Part shown: in pieces, positions 1 to 7,089 of the stretch
Numbering within the stretch: position 1 is the first letter of the stretch
Layout of the letters: each line of letters begins with the position of its first letter
Source of the DNA: an uncultured Mailhella sp.
Lineage (GTDB): Bacteria > Desulfobacterota > Desulfovibrionia > Desulfovibrionales > Desulfovibrionaceae
Length of the DNA stretch: 12,677 nucleotides
Direction of reading: 5' to 3'
Assembly: GCF_905187505.1 (NCBI RefSeq)
Contig: NZ_CAJJIC010000062.1
Span: forward strand, 1-12,677
Notes under the pieces: generated by a model
Databases searched by the model: none
The model's input: only the letters and a program-made list of their open reading frames with translations
Told to the model about the DNA's origin: nothing
Program-made: the position numbers and the translations under genes

Positions 1-37
1 TAGGGCTGTGTTAGTGTGTCAAAAGGAGATGACCTCT

Positions 38-538
38 ATGAAAAATCTGTGGGCTCCATGGAGAATGCAGTATATTCTCGGGCCGAAGTGTCACGATGGA
101 TGCGTGCTCTGTGCGCCGGAAGATCCGGCGCTCGACGAGGAGCGTCTTATCGTGCATCGCAGCGCGCGGGTGTTCGTCATGCTTAACCGCTATCCGTACG
201 CCTCGGGCCATCTCATGGTGATTCCGTACCGTCATGTCAGCGACATCACCGACCTCGACGCGGAAGAAGCCGCCGACCTCATGGCCATGACGCAGCTCTC
301 CTGCCGTGTGCTGCGTGAATTGAGCCACCCGCAGGGCATCAATGTGGGGCTCAATCTCGGTGAGGCCGCGGGCGCAGGCATAGGCATGCATATGCATATG
401 CACGTCGTGCCCCGCTGGAGCGGTGATTCCAACTTCATGGCGGTGCTCGACGATGTGCGGGTCATACCCGAAGCTCTTGTGGAGACCCGTCGCCGTATGG
501 CGCCTGTGTTCGCCAGACTGGCGGGCCGTTCCGCCTGA
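38..538 (+). CDS. HIT-family nucleotide hydrolase / Ap4A phosphorylase-like protein
   Basis: A 166-residue HIT (histidine triad) protein. The defining H-x-H-x-H motif is at H118, H120 and H122 in GMHMHMHVVP; in this superfamily the middle His is the nucleophile that attacks the alpha-phosphate of a nucleotide. The N terminus (LWAPWRMQYI, residues 4-13) is the APWR type found in Ap4A-phosphorylase-like HIT proteins, so the likely substrates are dinucleoside polyphosphates or similar nucleotides in the cytosol. A cysteine cluster C18-x3-C22-x2-C25 resembles the zinc-binding Cys positions of other HIT proteins. ATG at 38 was chosen because GGAG at 25-28 sits 9 bases upstream; in-frame GTG at 8 and ATG at 29 lack a site in front. 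lapA-like gene follows after 38 bases, probably in the same operon. Family is certain; substrate is inference. Confidence 0.93.
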   Translation: MKNLWAPWRMQYILGPKCHDGCVLCAPEDPALDEERLIVHRSARVFVMLNRYPYASGHLMVIPYRHVSDITDLDAEEAADLMAMTQLSCRVLRELSHPQGINVGLNLGEAAGAGIGMHMHMHVVPRWSGDSNFMAVLDDVRVIPEALVETRRRMAPVFARLAGRSA

Positions 539-576
539 ACCCTTTTTCGCGTATGCTGCTGCAATAAGGAGACGTC

Positions 577-990
577 ATGCGCTATATCAAAGTTTTTCTG
601 CTGGTTTTGCTCTTCTTCGTGGTCATGATGCTCTTCGTGCAGAACCAGCCGTTGTTCTCCGACGCGGTTTCGCTGAAGGTCGATCCCATGTTCGCTCCCG
701 CGATCACCACCGCGCCCGTCCCGCGCTATGCGCTTCTGCTCATCAGCTTCGCCCTCGGTGCCGCCGTGGTCCTGCTCATGCTCATCTGGGACCGCATCGC
801 CCTTTCCGGTCGCGCTTCCGCGGCCCGTCGTCGCGCCTCCTCCCTGCAGAAGCGCCTCGACAAGATGACCGCTGAAAAGCAGAAGCTCGAAGCCTCCGTC
901 AAGGACCTCGAGGAAAAGCTCAAGGAATCCGAGGCCCGCGCCAAGGACGCCGAAGCCGCCCTCGCCGCCGCCCAGACCGCCGCGGAATAA
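577..990 (+). CDS. LapA-domain (DUF1049) inner-membrane protein
   Basis: A 137-residue protein with the LapA/YciS layout: a first membrane segment at about residues 4-22, a short periplasmic loop containing the family's QNQ start (residues 22-24), a second membrane segment at about 51-71, then a charged cytoplasmic coiled coil at about 86-133 rich in Lys, Glu and Ala. In enterobacteria LapA works with LapB in controlling lipopolysaccharide synthesis; no lapB-like gene is visible here, so that role is only borrowed from the family. The start is supported by AAGGAG at 566-571, 5 bases before the ATG. It follows the HIT gene by 38 bases and is closed by the terminator at 1008-1044, so it is the last gene of that unit. 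The heptad-like tail is longer than in the shortest family members. Confidence 0.88.
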   Translation: MRYIKVFLLVLLFFVVMMLFVQNQPLFSDAVSLKVDPMFAPAITTAPVPRYALLLISFALGAAVVLLMLIWDRIALSGRASAARRRASSLQKRLDKMTAEKQKLEASVKDLEEKLKESEARAKDAEAALAAAQTAAE

Positions 991-1007
991 TTTGCCCCAT
1001 GGCGCAA

Positions 1008-1044
1008 GCGCACGGAATATGCCCGTTCCGTGCGCCTTCTTTTT
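1008..1044 (+). terminator. Strong intrinsic terminator after the LapA-like gene
   Basis: A perfect 10-base-pair stem (GCGCACGGAA at 1008-1017 pairing with TTCCGTGCGC at 1026-1035), an 8-base loop, and a T-rich tail CTTCTTTTT ending at 1044. It starts 18 bases after the stop codon, which ends the HIT-LapA unit. Confidence 0.9.
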
Positions 1045-1528
1045 CCTGCGGCGTTCCTGTGAACGCCGCCTCTTTTCTCCGCACCGGAAAAGCCGCTTCC
1101 GCAGCTTCGGGCCCTGAACCGGAATGCGCGCTCTTCGCCCCTCCCCTGAGAGGCCGGAGACTCCGCCCTCGAAGGCTCCGGGCCGCGCCCCCCTGCGGCG
1201 GCAGACCCGATTCCTGCGGGCCTTCGCCGAAACACTGAGCGGTCGGAGCCGCAGCGTGCTGCGGAACGCAGGTTCTCCCGCAAAGCCCCGCCGCACGGGG
1301 ACAGCGTTTCGCCGCGAGCCCCGCAGAACGGCGTTTCGCGGCGTGTCCCGGGGGAAGCCGTTTGCGCTGCGAGGGCACAGGTTTCCGCGTTGCGGCCTCT
1401 TCGCGGTTCTTTTGCGAAGGAGCCGGAAACGGCGTCTTCCCGTGCGGCGCGCAGGCGTTGTTTTTGGACCGGGCGTGCCTTGCCGCAGGCCCGGAGCTTG
1501 GAAGGAACGATAGTTTCGTCGAGACGGT
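1045..1528. other. GC-rich intergenic region with several hairpins, no gene recognised
   Basis: About 480 bases between the terminator and mutS. No reading frame here resembles a protein I know, and those that are open continue through the terminator or into mutS in the wrong frame. Visible structure: CCGCAG/CTGCGG with a 4-base loop at 1249-1264, CCCCG/CGGGG at 1286-1300, CGCCGCGA/TCGCGGCG with arms at 1310-1317 and 1336-1343, and a bipartite hairpin with outer arms at 1381-1387/1424-1430 and inner arms at 1400-1404/1414-1418. A 12-base word ACGGCGTTTCGC at 1328-1339 recurs in the 73-base repeats near the DUF3800 gene. No convincing sigma70 promoter was found, although the mutS promoter presumably lies here. 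Confidence 0.6.
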
Positions 1529-4384
1529 ATGAGCGACAACGAACCCAAACTGACGCCCATGTATCGGCAGTATCTGGATATCAAGAAAGGGTATCCCGAC
1601 ACGCTGCTGTTTTACCGCATGGGCGATTTTTATGAGCTTTTCTTTGAGGATGCCGAAATAGCCTCGCGCGAGCTTCAGCTTGCGCTCACGAGCCGCAGCC
1701 GCGACGAGGGCGGCGTGCCCATGTGCGGCGTGCCCTGGCACGCGGCGGAAAACTACATAAGCGTGCTGGTGAAGAAGGGCTACAAGATCGCGCTCTGCGA
1801 TCAGATGGAAGACCCGAAAAAGGCCCGCGGGCTGGTCAAGCGCGAAGTCACCCGCGTGATGACGAGCGGCACCGCCCTCGAGGACGCCAATCTGGAGGCC
1901 AAGGCCCACACCTATCTCGGCGCGCTGTGCTGGAACGGAACGCGCGGAGCGGGCGGCTTTGCCTGGCTCGACGTGTCCACGGGTTCGTGGACCGGGCTCC
2001 AGTCCTCGAAGGAGGAGGAGCTCAAGGAATGGGTGCTCAAGATGTCCCCCAGCGAGCTGCTCGTGCCCGACAAGGGCGAGCTGCCCGTGTCGCTTGCCTC
2101 CCTGCCCGGAATGCAGGTGGTGCGCGTGCCCGTGCGCAGTCATTTCGAGCTTGAGGGCGCAAGGGAGCGGGTGCACGCGGCCCAGAGCGTGCAGGACGAT
2201 GCGGCGCTCGGACTGGAAAAAAGTCCCGAACTCTTGCAGGCCTGCGGAGCGATCATCGCCTACCTTGAGCAGATGCAGAAGCGCGATCCGGCCCAGCTTT
2301 GTCCGTTCCGGCCGCTGGACAAGGGCCGCTATCTCATCCTTGACGAAATAACCGAGCGGAATCTCGAACTTTTCTGCCGCATGGACGGCAAGCGCGGCAC
2401 AGGCACGCTCTGGGCGGTCATGGACAACACGCGCACGCCCATGGGCGGCAGGCTTCTTGAAGAAAGAATGCGCTGTCCCTGGCGCAGGATTGAGCCCATT
2501 GTGGAAACGCAGGACGTGGTGGAGTTCTTCTTCCGCCGCGGCGACGTGCGCAAAAGTCTGAGAAAGGCGCTCGACGGCGTGTACGACATGGAACGTCTTT
2601 CCACGCGCATCTCGCTCAATCGCTGTCAGCCGCGCGATCTTGCCGCGCTCAAGGAGAGTCTTCTTGCCGTGCCCGCGGTGCGCGCCGCCCTTGCCATGCC
2701 CGAAGGGAACGCCATGTCCACCGACGACGAGCGCAAAGGCCGTCGTCTGCCCGCGGCGCTCCAGCGCCTTTTGAAGAAGTGGGACATGCTGGAGGATCTG
2801 GCCGATCTGCTTTCCCGGGCCCTGCGCGACGATCTGCCCCCGCAGATCACCGAAGGCGGCCTTTTCCGGCAGGGCTACGACAGAGAGCTCGACGAACTGC
2901 TCGATCTGGTGGATCACGGCGAGGCCAAGCTTCAGGAGCTTCTGCGCGAGGAGCAGGAAAAGAACGGCATGCCCAAGCTCAAGCTGGGCTACAATCATGT
3001 GTTCGGCTACTACTTCGAGCTCTCCCGCGCGCAGCAGGCCGCGATTCCCGACTATTTCCAGCGGCGTCAGAGTCTGGCCAACAGCGAGCGCTTCACCACG
3101 CCGCAGCTCCGCGAGCTTGAGGACAGAATGCTTTCCGCCGCGGAAAAGCGCAAGAGTCTGGAATACACGCTCTATCAGAAGCTGCGCGAAAAGGTGGCCG
3201 ACGCAAGGCCCCGTCTGGTGACCATGGCCGCGCGCCTTGCCTGGCTCGACTACTGGCAGTCGCTCGCCGAGGGCGCGGAACGCAATCACTGGACGCGTCC
3301 CGAGCTGGACGAAGGGCGCGGCATACGCATCATGCAGGGGCGGCATCCCGTGGTGGAGGCCGTCACCGGCAGGGCCTCCTTCATTCCCAACGATCTCGTC
3401 ATGGATGAAAAAAGGCATCTGGTGCTCATCACCGGGCCGAACATGGCGGGCAAGTCCACGGTGCTCAGGCAGACGGCCATCATCGTCATCATGGCGCAGA
3501 TGGGCTCGTTCGTGCCCGCTTCCGAGGCGTGTCTCGGGCTGGTCGACCGCGTGTTCTCGCGCGTGGGCGCCTCGGACAATCTCGCGCAGGGGCAGAGCAC
3601 CTTCATGGTGGAAATGATGGAGACCGCCCGCATCCTGCGGCAGGCCGACAGCCGCAGCCTCGTCATTCTGGACGAAATAGGCCGCGGCACCAGCACCTTC
3701 GACGGTCTGGCCCTGGCCTGGGCCGTGGTGGAGGAGCTCGCACGCCGCGCGGCGGGCACCATACGCACGCTTTTCGCCACGCATTATCACGAACTCACCT
3801 CTCTTGCCGGATCGCTCCCCGGCGTGTGCAACATGAACATCGCCGTCAAGGAATGGGACGGCGACATAGTGTTCCTGCGCAGGCTCATTCCCGGCCCGGC
3901 CGACCGCAGTTACGGCATCGAGGTGGCGCGTCTTGCCGGCGTGCCCGCGCCCGTGGTGCAGCGGGCCCGCGACATTCTCGCCCAGCTTGAGGCAGCGCGC
4001 GGCAAGGCCCGCGTGGCAAAGCTCGAGGCCGCCGTTCTGCCGGGGCTGGACATTGTTCCCGCAAAGGCTAAAAACGTGAAGGCGGCTCCTTCTGCGCCCG
4101 CCCCGCAGCCCGCCCCCGTTCCGCAGCCCGAGCCTCCCGTGCTGGAGGCCCTGCGCCGCGTCAATCCCGACGCCATGACCCCCATGGAGGCGCTGCGTCT
4201 GCTTTCCGACTGGAAAATGCTCTGGGGCACGCCTGAAACGAAGGACGAGCCTGCCGCCTCCGCCGCGGAGACGACGGCGACGGAAGGGCGGAGCGACGCT
4301 TCGCAGGCCGTTTCGGACGCGCCCGCGCCCGAAGGCAGACCCGCGCGAAGGGGGCGGAAAAAGGCCTCCGACGCCGCCTCGTAG
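1529..4384 (+). CDS. mutS: DNA mismatch repair protein MutS
   Basis: A 951-residue MutS. It recognises base mismatches and small loops and, with ATP, starts mismatch repair with MutL. The mismatch-reading Phe-x-Glu motif is at F34-Y35-E36 (GDFYELF). Core, lever and clamp domains fill roughly residues 120-610. The ATPase has Walker A GPNMAGKST at 636-644, the STFMVEM segment, and Walker B ILDE with D715-E716 followed by the GRGTSTFDG loop. After about residue 840 comes a Pro/Ala-rich linker, then a motif NPDAMTPMEAL (about 878-888) that matches the usual MutS C-terminal dimer/tetramer segment. A further tail of about 56 residues follows W895 and ends in a basic patch GRPARRGRKK; typical MutS proteins of about 850-880 residues end soon after the NPD motif. 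No strong ribosome binding site precedes the ATG; only GAGACGG at 1521-1527 is near. Intact and very likely functional. Confidence 0.98.
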   Translation: MSDNEPKLTPMYRQYLDIKKGYPDTLLFYRMGDFYELFFEDAEIASRELQLALTSRSRDEGGVPMCGVPWHAAENYISVLVKKGYKIALCDQMEDPKKARGLVKREVTRVMTSGTALEDANLEAKAHTYLGALCWNGTRGAGGFAWLDVSTGSWTGLQSSKEEELKEWVLKMSPSELLVPDKGELPVSLASLPGMQVVRVPVRSHFELEGARERVHAAQSVQDDAALGLEKSPELLQACGAIIAYLEQMQKRDPAQLCPFRPLDKGRYLILDEITERNLELFCRMDGKRGTGTLWAVMDNTRTPMGGRLLEERMRCPWRRIEPIVETQDVVEFFFRRGDVRKSLRKALDGVYDMERLSTRISLNRCQPRDLAALKESLLAVPAVRAALAMPEGNAMSTDDERKGRRLPAALQRLLKKWDMLEDLADLLSRALRDDLPPQITEGGLFRQGYDRELDELLDLVDHGEAKLQELLREEQEKNGMPKLKLGYNHVFGYYFELSRAQQAAIPDYFQRRQSLANSERFTTPQLRELEDRMLSAAEKRKSLEYTLYQKLREKVADARPRLVTMAARLAWLDYWQSLAEGAERNHWTRPELDEGRGIRIMQGRHPVVEAVTGRASFIPNDLVMDEKRHLVLITGPNMAGKSTVLRQTAIIVIMAQMGSFVPASEACLGLVDRVFSRVGASDNLAQGQSTFMVEMMETARILRQADSRSLVILDEIGRGTSTFDGLALAWAVVEELARRAAGTIRTLFATHYHELTSLAGSLPGVCNMNIAVKEWDGDIVFLRRLIPGPADRSYGIEVARLAGVPAPVVQRARDILAQLEAARGKARVAKLEAAVLPGLDIVPAKAKNVKAAPSAPAPQPAPVPQPEPPVLEALRRVNPDAMTPMEALRLLSDWKMLWGTPETKDEPAASAAETTATEGRSDASQAVSDAPAPEGRPARRGRKKASDAAS

Positions 4385-4395
4385 CGAAAGAACGA

Positions 4396-4442
4396 CCGCG
4401 CCCGTCCCGGGCGCGGCAGACCGGCATACCGCGTATGCCTTT
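4396..4442 (+). terminator. Double hairpin after mutS, weak terminator or processing site
   Basis: Two hairpins in a row. The first is a 9-base-pair GC stem (4396-4404 with 4408-4416, loop TCC). The second is GGCATA/TATGCC (4423-4428 with 4434-4439) followed by only three T. The second lies directly in front of the lipoprotein's ribosome binding site (AAGGA at 4443-4447). The short T run argues for partial termination or an mRNA stability element between mutS and the envelope genes rather than a full stop. Confidence 0.45.
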
Positions 4443-4452
4443 AAGGAATGGT

Positions 4453-4947
4453 ATGAAACGTAGTTCAGCCTGCTGGGGCGCGTGCCTTGCGCTTCTTGTG
4501 CTGTGCGCGGCGCTTGCCGTCGCCGGATGCGGCCGCAAGGGCGATCCCGTGCCGGACTTCTCCCGTGACGAATTTGCCTTTGCCACCCTCGGTTCGGAAG
4601 CCGCGGCCGACGGCGCCATCACCTTCCAGGGCACCCTTTCCGGCGCGACGCAGAACATGGAATACATGGTGCTCGAAATGCAGGCCGTGGACGGCGAACT
4701 GTGCGAAGGCTGTCCCTTCCTCGCGCAGGACGTGCACCGCGTCGACGCCCGCGACGCCTGGGAGAGCGAAAGCGGTTCGGCCTTCAGCTTCGTGTACCGG
4801 CCGGTCTTTCCCGGCACCGCCTACCGCTGGAGGCTGACGGGCTACAACCTCTATTCGGGCCTCCCCCCCGTGGTGAGCCCCATGCAGACGGTCTTCATGA
4901 ACGGCTCCCCCTACGAAGCCGTGTCCATGCCGGAAAATGGAGAGTGA
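4453..4947 (+). CDS. Lipoprotein with CGRKGDP start and FnIII-like domain
   Basis: A 164-residue predicted lipoprotein. Residues 1-25 form a lipoprotein signal peptide with lipobox V23-A24-G25-C26, so mature C26 should be lipid-modified. The mature start CGRKGDP resembles the CGxKG start of the small LptM/YifL lipoproteins. The rest (about 55-152) alternates strands and ends in FSFVYRPVFPGTAYRWRLTG followed by a GLPPVVSP stretch, the pattern of a fibronectin type III module; this is inference from the strand pattern. A C84-x2-C87 pair sits between strands. ATG at 4453 is preferred over ATG at 4435 because AAGGA (4443-4447) sits 5 bases before it and the signal peptide then begins MKRSS. The next gene starts 2 bases after its stop, so the two products are probably made together. 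No function is assigned. Confidence 0.8.
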   Translation: MKRSSACWGACLALLVLCAALAVAGCGRKGDPVPDFSRDEFAFATLGSEAAADGAITFQGTLSGATQNMEYMVLEMQAVDGELCEGCPFLAQDVHRVDARDAWESESGSAFSFVYRPVFPGTAYRWRLTGYNLYSGLPPVVSPMQTVFMNGSPYEAVSMPENGE

Positions 4948-4949
4948 CC

Positions 4950-5645
4950 ATGGTTGTTCTTCAACGTGCGGCGCGCGGTGTCTGCGCCCTGTGTCTCGGT
5001 CTTGCCGTGTGCCTTTTCGCTTCCCTCGCCCATGCGGCCGCCTATGCGGACTTCCGCGCGGACATTCAGTACCGCATCGACGGAAAAACCGTGAAGAACT
5101 GCGGCACGGCCATTTCCTCCGGGCCCTGCGCCCGCATGGATCTCGACCTCGGCAGCGCCGGCGTCTTCACGCTCCTCGTCGACTCCAGGGAACATATGCT
5201 CCGCGTGCTCTCCCAGCGCCTCAGAGCCTACGTGGAAATCCCCGTCTCCGGCGATCCCAGAGACTGGCGCAGCCTTGTCAAAAGCGCCGCGGCCGCCGTC
5301 ATGCCCCAGAGCATGGGCATGATAAGCCTTCAGGAAAAGGAGTGCACCCCCCTCGGCAAGGACAACTGGCAGGGCTACGCCGTCCATAAGACCCGCAATG
5401 TCTACGAGGCCGGATTCATGGGGTCCGTCCGCCGCTTCACCCTCGAAGTATGGGAAAACGAAGCCTTCTCTCCCTTCCCCATGCACGCCATGGCCGACGA
5501 AACCTCCGCCACCCACGGCGGCAGCGCCTGGCTCACCAACATCGTCGCGGAACAGGCCTCCCAGTCCATGTTCCTGATTCCCGAAGGCTTCACCCGCTAC
5601 ACCTCCGTCATGGATCTCTTTCTCTACGCGCTCTCCGCCCTTTAA
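4950..5645 (+). CDS. Exported protein, possibly DUF4412/LolA-like fold
   Basis: A 231-residue protein with a Sec signal peptide and likely cleavage after A29 (ASLAHA before AAYADF), so it should be periplasmic or surface-exposed. The middle has a run of strands with a VFTLLVDSREHMLRVL segment followed by AYVEIP (about 70-95), and later a WQGYAVHKTR segment and a LEVWENEAFSPFPMH segment. This order (basic/Met strand, 'last measured' strand, tyrosine near a modest proline, a GY strand, then a VW strand) is like DUF4412 and other LolA/LolB-fold envelope proteins; I rate that as a structural guess. The start is set by GGAGAG at 4939-4944, 5 bases before the ATG, which lies inside the end of the preceding lipoprotein gene; the gap between the genes is 2 bases. 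Longer in-frame extensions upstream would overlap the lipoprotein and remove the signal peptide. Confidence 0.75.
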   Translation: MVVLQRAARGVCALCLGLAVCLFASLAHAAAYADFRADIQYRIDGKTVKNCGTAISSGPCARMDLDLGSAGVFTLLVDSREHMLRVLSQRLRAYVEIPVSGDPRDWRSLVKSAAAAVMPQSMGMISLQEKECTPLGKDNWQGYAVHKTRNVYEAGFMGSVRRFTLEVWENEAFSPFPMHAMADETSATHGGSAWLTNIVAEQASQSMFLIPEGFTRYTSVMDLFLYALSAL

Positions 5646-5813
5646 AAGGCAGGAAGGGCGGAAAAGGCGGAGCGGGACGCCGTCCGAACCCCGTCGGTGA
5701 AGCGCCGGTTCCCCGCACTTGAGGGGACAAGAACGGCGCTTCTGTCGCCATCCGTAAGGGTTCGGCGGCGGCCGCTCCCCCGCCTCCTGCTTTTTCCGCT
5801 CATGATCAGCATC

Positions 5814-5856
5814 CGCGGGCTCCGGATTCCTTTTTCCGGGGCCCGCGACCTGTTTT
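5814..5856 (+). terminator. GC-rich 12-bp hairpin, candidate terminator of the mutS-envelope unit
   Basis: Arms 5814-5825 and 5836-5847 pair over 12 positions (one G-T wobble) around a loop containing five T; the 3' side runs ACCTGTTTTC. The T run starts 5 bases after the stem, so it is weaker than a classic terminator. It lies about 170 bases after the last gene of the block. Confidence 0.5.
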
Positions 5857-5921
5857 CGGCGCCCGCACCGGGCCGCAACGGTCGAAGCCCATTCCGGCGC
5901 CGGATGCGCAGACGTCGCGCG

Positions 5922-5994
5922 CGTCCCGCCGCGTGTCTCGTCCCGCCGGACGGCGTTTCGCAACGGAAAAAGGGCGCTCGGGGCGACGGAAAAG
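5922..5994. repeat. 73-base direct repeat, left copy
   Basis: Identical by direct reading to 7090-7162 (constant offset of 1168), with the match breaking sharply at both ends (5921 vs 7089 and 5995 vs 7163 differ). Internally it contains GTCCCGCC twice, 17 bases apart, and the word ACGGCGTTTCGC that also occurs at 1328-1339. It sits just before the lower-GC DUF3800 block. Whether it is a cassette boundary or a member of a dispersed intergenic repeat family cannot be told from this window. Confidence 0.9.
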
Positions 5995-6007
5995 AGGATC
6001 TCTGTCC

Positions 6008-6053
6008 TTGACGGCATGAGTGGGCTGGATTAAATAAAAAGGGACGGCATGAG
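6008..6053 (+). promoter_or_regulatory. Candidate promoter with 11-base direct repeat for the DUF3800 gene
   Basis: TTGACG at 6008-6013 and TTAAAT at 6030-6035 with a 16-base spacer are a fair sigma70-type pair, followed by an A-rich stretch. The word GACGGCATGAG occurs at 6010-6020, overlapping the -35 box, and again at 6043-6053, near the expected transcription start. The 33-base offset is close to three helical turns, which would suit a dimeric or looping regulator. Read directly; promoter activity is inference. Confidence 0.5.
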
Positions 6054-6078
6054 CTTGTCTCCTGCTGCCGATTCCGAG

Positions 6079-6099
6079 GCCCGCTGCAAAGCGGGCTTT
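6079..6099 (+). terminator. Small hairpin with T tail in the DUF3800 leader
   Basis: GCCCGCT (6079-6085) pairs perfectly with AGCGGGC (6090-6096) around a GCAA tetraloop, then TTTCGT. It lies between the candidate promoter and the DUF3800 start, so it could end a short leader transcript or attenuate the gene. It falls within a 20-codon frame (6049-6111) of unknown meaning. Confidence 0.5.
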
Positions 6100-6175
6100 C
6101 GTGCATTCTGAACCCGGTTGTTCCGAGGCGGCCGCATCATGGAGTGCCTTGCCGATGTTGTGGAGATGATTGCCT

Positions 6176-7005
6176 GTGCACTACTTCGTGTATCTTGATG
6201 AGTTCGGTCATATCGGCCCTTTTGTTTCAAGGCAGGATGCAAAGCATAATACCAGTCCGATTTTTGGGCTTGGAGGCATTGCCCTTCCTCTGGAAGAGGT
6301 GCGTTCCTTTTCTTCGTTTTTTATCGCTTAAAGTGCGATTTGCTTTCCTGGGAACTGTCGCAGACAAGCGTTCCGGCATATCAGTGGGAAAAAAAGGGAT
6401 CCGCTTTGTATACGACGCAGAACGTGCAGAAGTATCAGGAACTTCGTCGGGCGACGTTCCGCATCATGAACCGGATAAAGCGCGCACAGGGATTCGTGTT
6501 CTACTATGGTCTTGAGAAATGGAAGGCTCAAGGGGAACACAGCCCGGAGGGCATTTATCTTTTTGTGCTCAGAAATTGCATTCGCAGGCTCAATGCCTTC
6601 TGCTACAGACAACAGGCCACCTTCACGCTCCTTCTTGACGCCATAGACAGCGATGAGACAGGCGCAAGGCGGAAGTTCAGGCAGTCCGGTGTCAGAGTGG
6701 CGGGAAGCGAAATGTTCGGCACTCATGAAGGGCTGACATGCCGATGTCTGATGGAACCGCCGTATCAGCTGGAAAGCCACATGTTTCAAAATCTCCAGTG
6801 CGCCGACTGGTTCTGCGGTCTTCTCAACCGGTATCTTTCCTATAAAGTACTTCCTGAACAATATCAGGACTATGAAATTGTGGCGTCATATTTTGAAAAG
6901 AGGCTTCTCGGAGTGGTGAAGGCCAGCAGGCTCCTTTCTTCGTCCCATCATGCGCTGTCGGACGTTCTGCCGACTCCTCTGGAAGAAATGGAGGCATCTT
7001 CCTGA
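6176..7005 (+). pseudogene. DUF3800-family protein, frameshifted in a T run
   Basis: Read as one gene with a -1 frame change it gives about 276 residues of a DUF3800 protein, a family predicted to have an RNase H-like fold. The N-terminal frame starts at GTG 6176 (GGAG at 6162-6165, spacing 10; TTG at 6170 is an alternative) with YLDEFGHIGPF, matching the family's Y-D-E-S-G start (D8-E9). This frame stops at TAA 6329-6331. The C-terminal frame, open to 7005, carries D155 (LLLDAIDSDE) and the closing motif LQCADWFCGLLNRY (Q208, D211). The frames meet at six T (6317-6322), where one more T would restore F-Y-R-L-K-C-D. Base composition is lower in GC than the neighbours (19 of 60 G/C at 6841-6900, 31 of 60 at 6421-6480), and the gene lies between 73-base direct repeats, so it is probably acquired. 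Biological role unknown; a sequencing error or real slippage are alternatives to a dead gene. Confidence 0.75.
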
Positions 7006-7063
7006 GCGGGCCATAATGCACGGTTGTCGTGTCTCCTCTCGAGAACGTGTTTCCGCATTTGAG

Positions 7064-7087
7064 AGCGTTTCGACGTGCCGAAACGCT
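7064..7087. repeat. 9-bp inverted repeat next to the right 73-base repeat
   Basis: AGCGTTTCG (7064-7072) and CGAAACGCT (7079-7087) are perfect inverted arms around a 6-base loop, ending 2 bases before the right 73-base repeat. The arm contains GCGTTTCG, also found in the repeats and in the region upstream of mutS. Confidence 0.7.
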
Positions 7088-7089
7088 GC

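Larger units (their letters stand above)
5646..6175. other. Intergenic region: hairpins, 73-base repeat, candidate promoter
   Basis: About 530 bases without a recognisable full gene. In order it holds: a hairpin overlapping the stop of the exported protein (CCGCCCTT at 5635-5642 with AAGGGCGG at 5654-5661, no T tail); an imperfect hairpin at 5701-5740; a 12-base-pair hairpin at 5814-5847; the first copy of the 73-base direct repeat (5922-5994); a candidate promoter with an 11-base direct repeat (6008-6053); and a small hairpin with T tail (6079-6099). Composition changes from very GC-rich before 5995 to mixed after it, which marks a likely junction. Confidence 0.65.

Noticed and set aside
8..37. 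Longer start (GTG 8 or ATG 29) for the HIT gene
   Set aside because: The only good ribosome binding site, GGAG at 25-28, fits ATG 38, where the family's N terminus begins.
385..405. Short tandem pattern of ATGCAT in the HIT gene
   Set aside because: It is simply the codons of the His-Met-His-Met-His catalytic motif.
999..1238. 79-codon + strand frame just after the LapA-like gene
   Set aside because: Begins ahead of and reads through the strong terminator, has no ribosome binding site, and its translation is Pro/Arg/Ala-rich filler.
232..1602. 456-codon minus-strand frame covering the gap before mutS
   Set aside because: Runs through three + strand genes and a terminator, with low-complexity Arg-rich translation; no support as a gene.
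920..3790. 956-codon open frame on the minus strand across mutS
   Set aside because: It is the shadow of GC-rich coding on the other strand: MutS motifs are unmistakable on the + strand, and the antisense protein is rich in His/Arg/Gly repeats with no known domain.
6316..6323. Programmed -1 frameshift signal in the DUF3800 gene
   Set aside because: In the zero frame the bases are G TTT TTT A, so the P-site slip would pair poorly, and no clear downstream stimulatory structure was seen; a length change in the T run is simpler.
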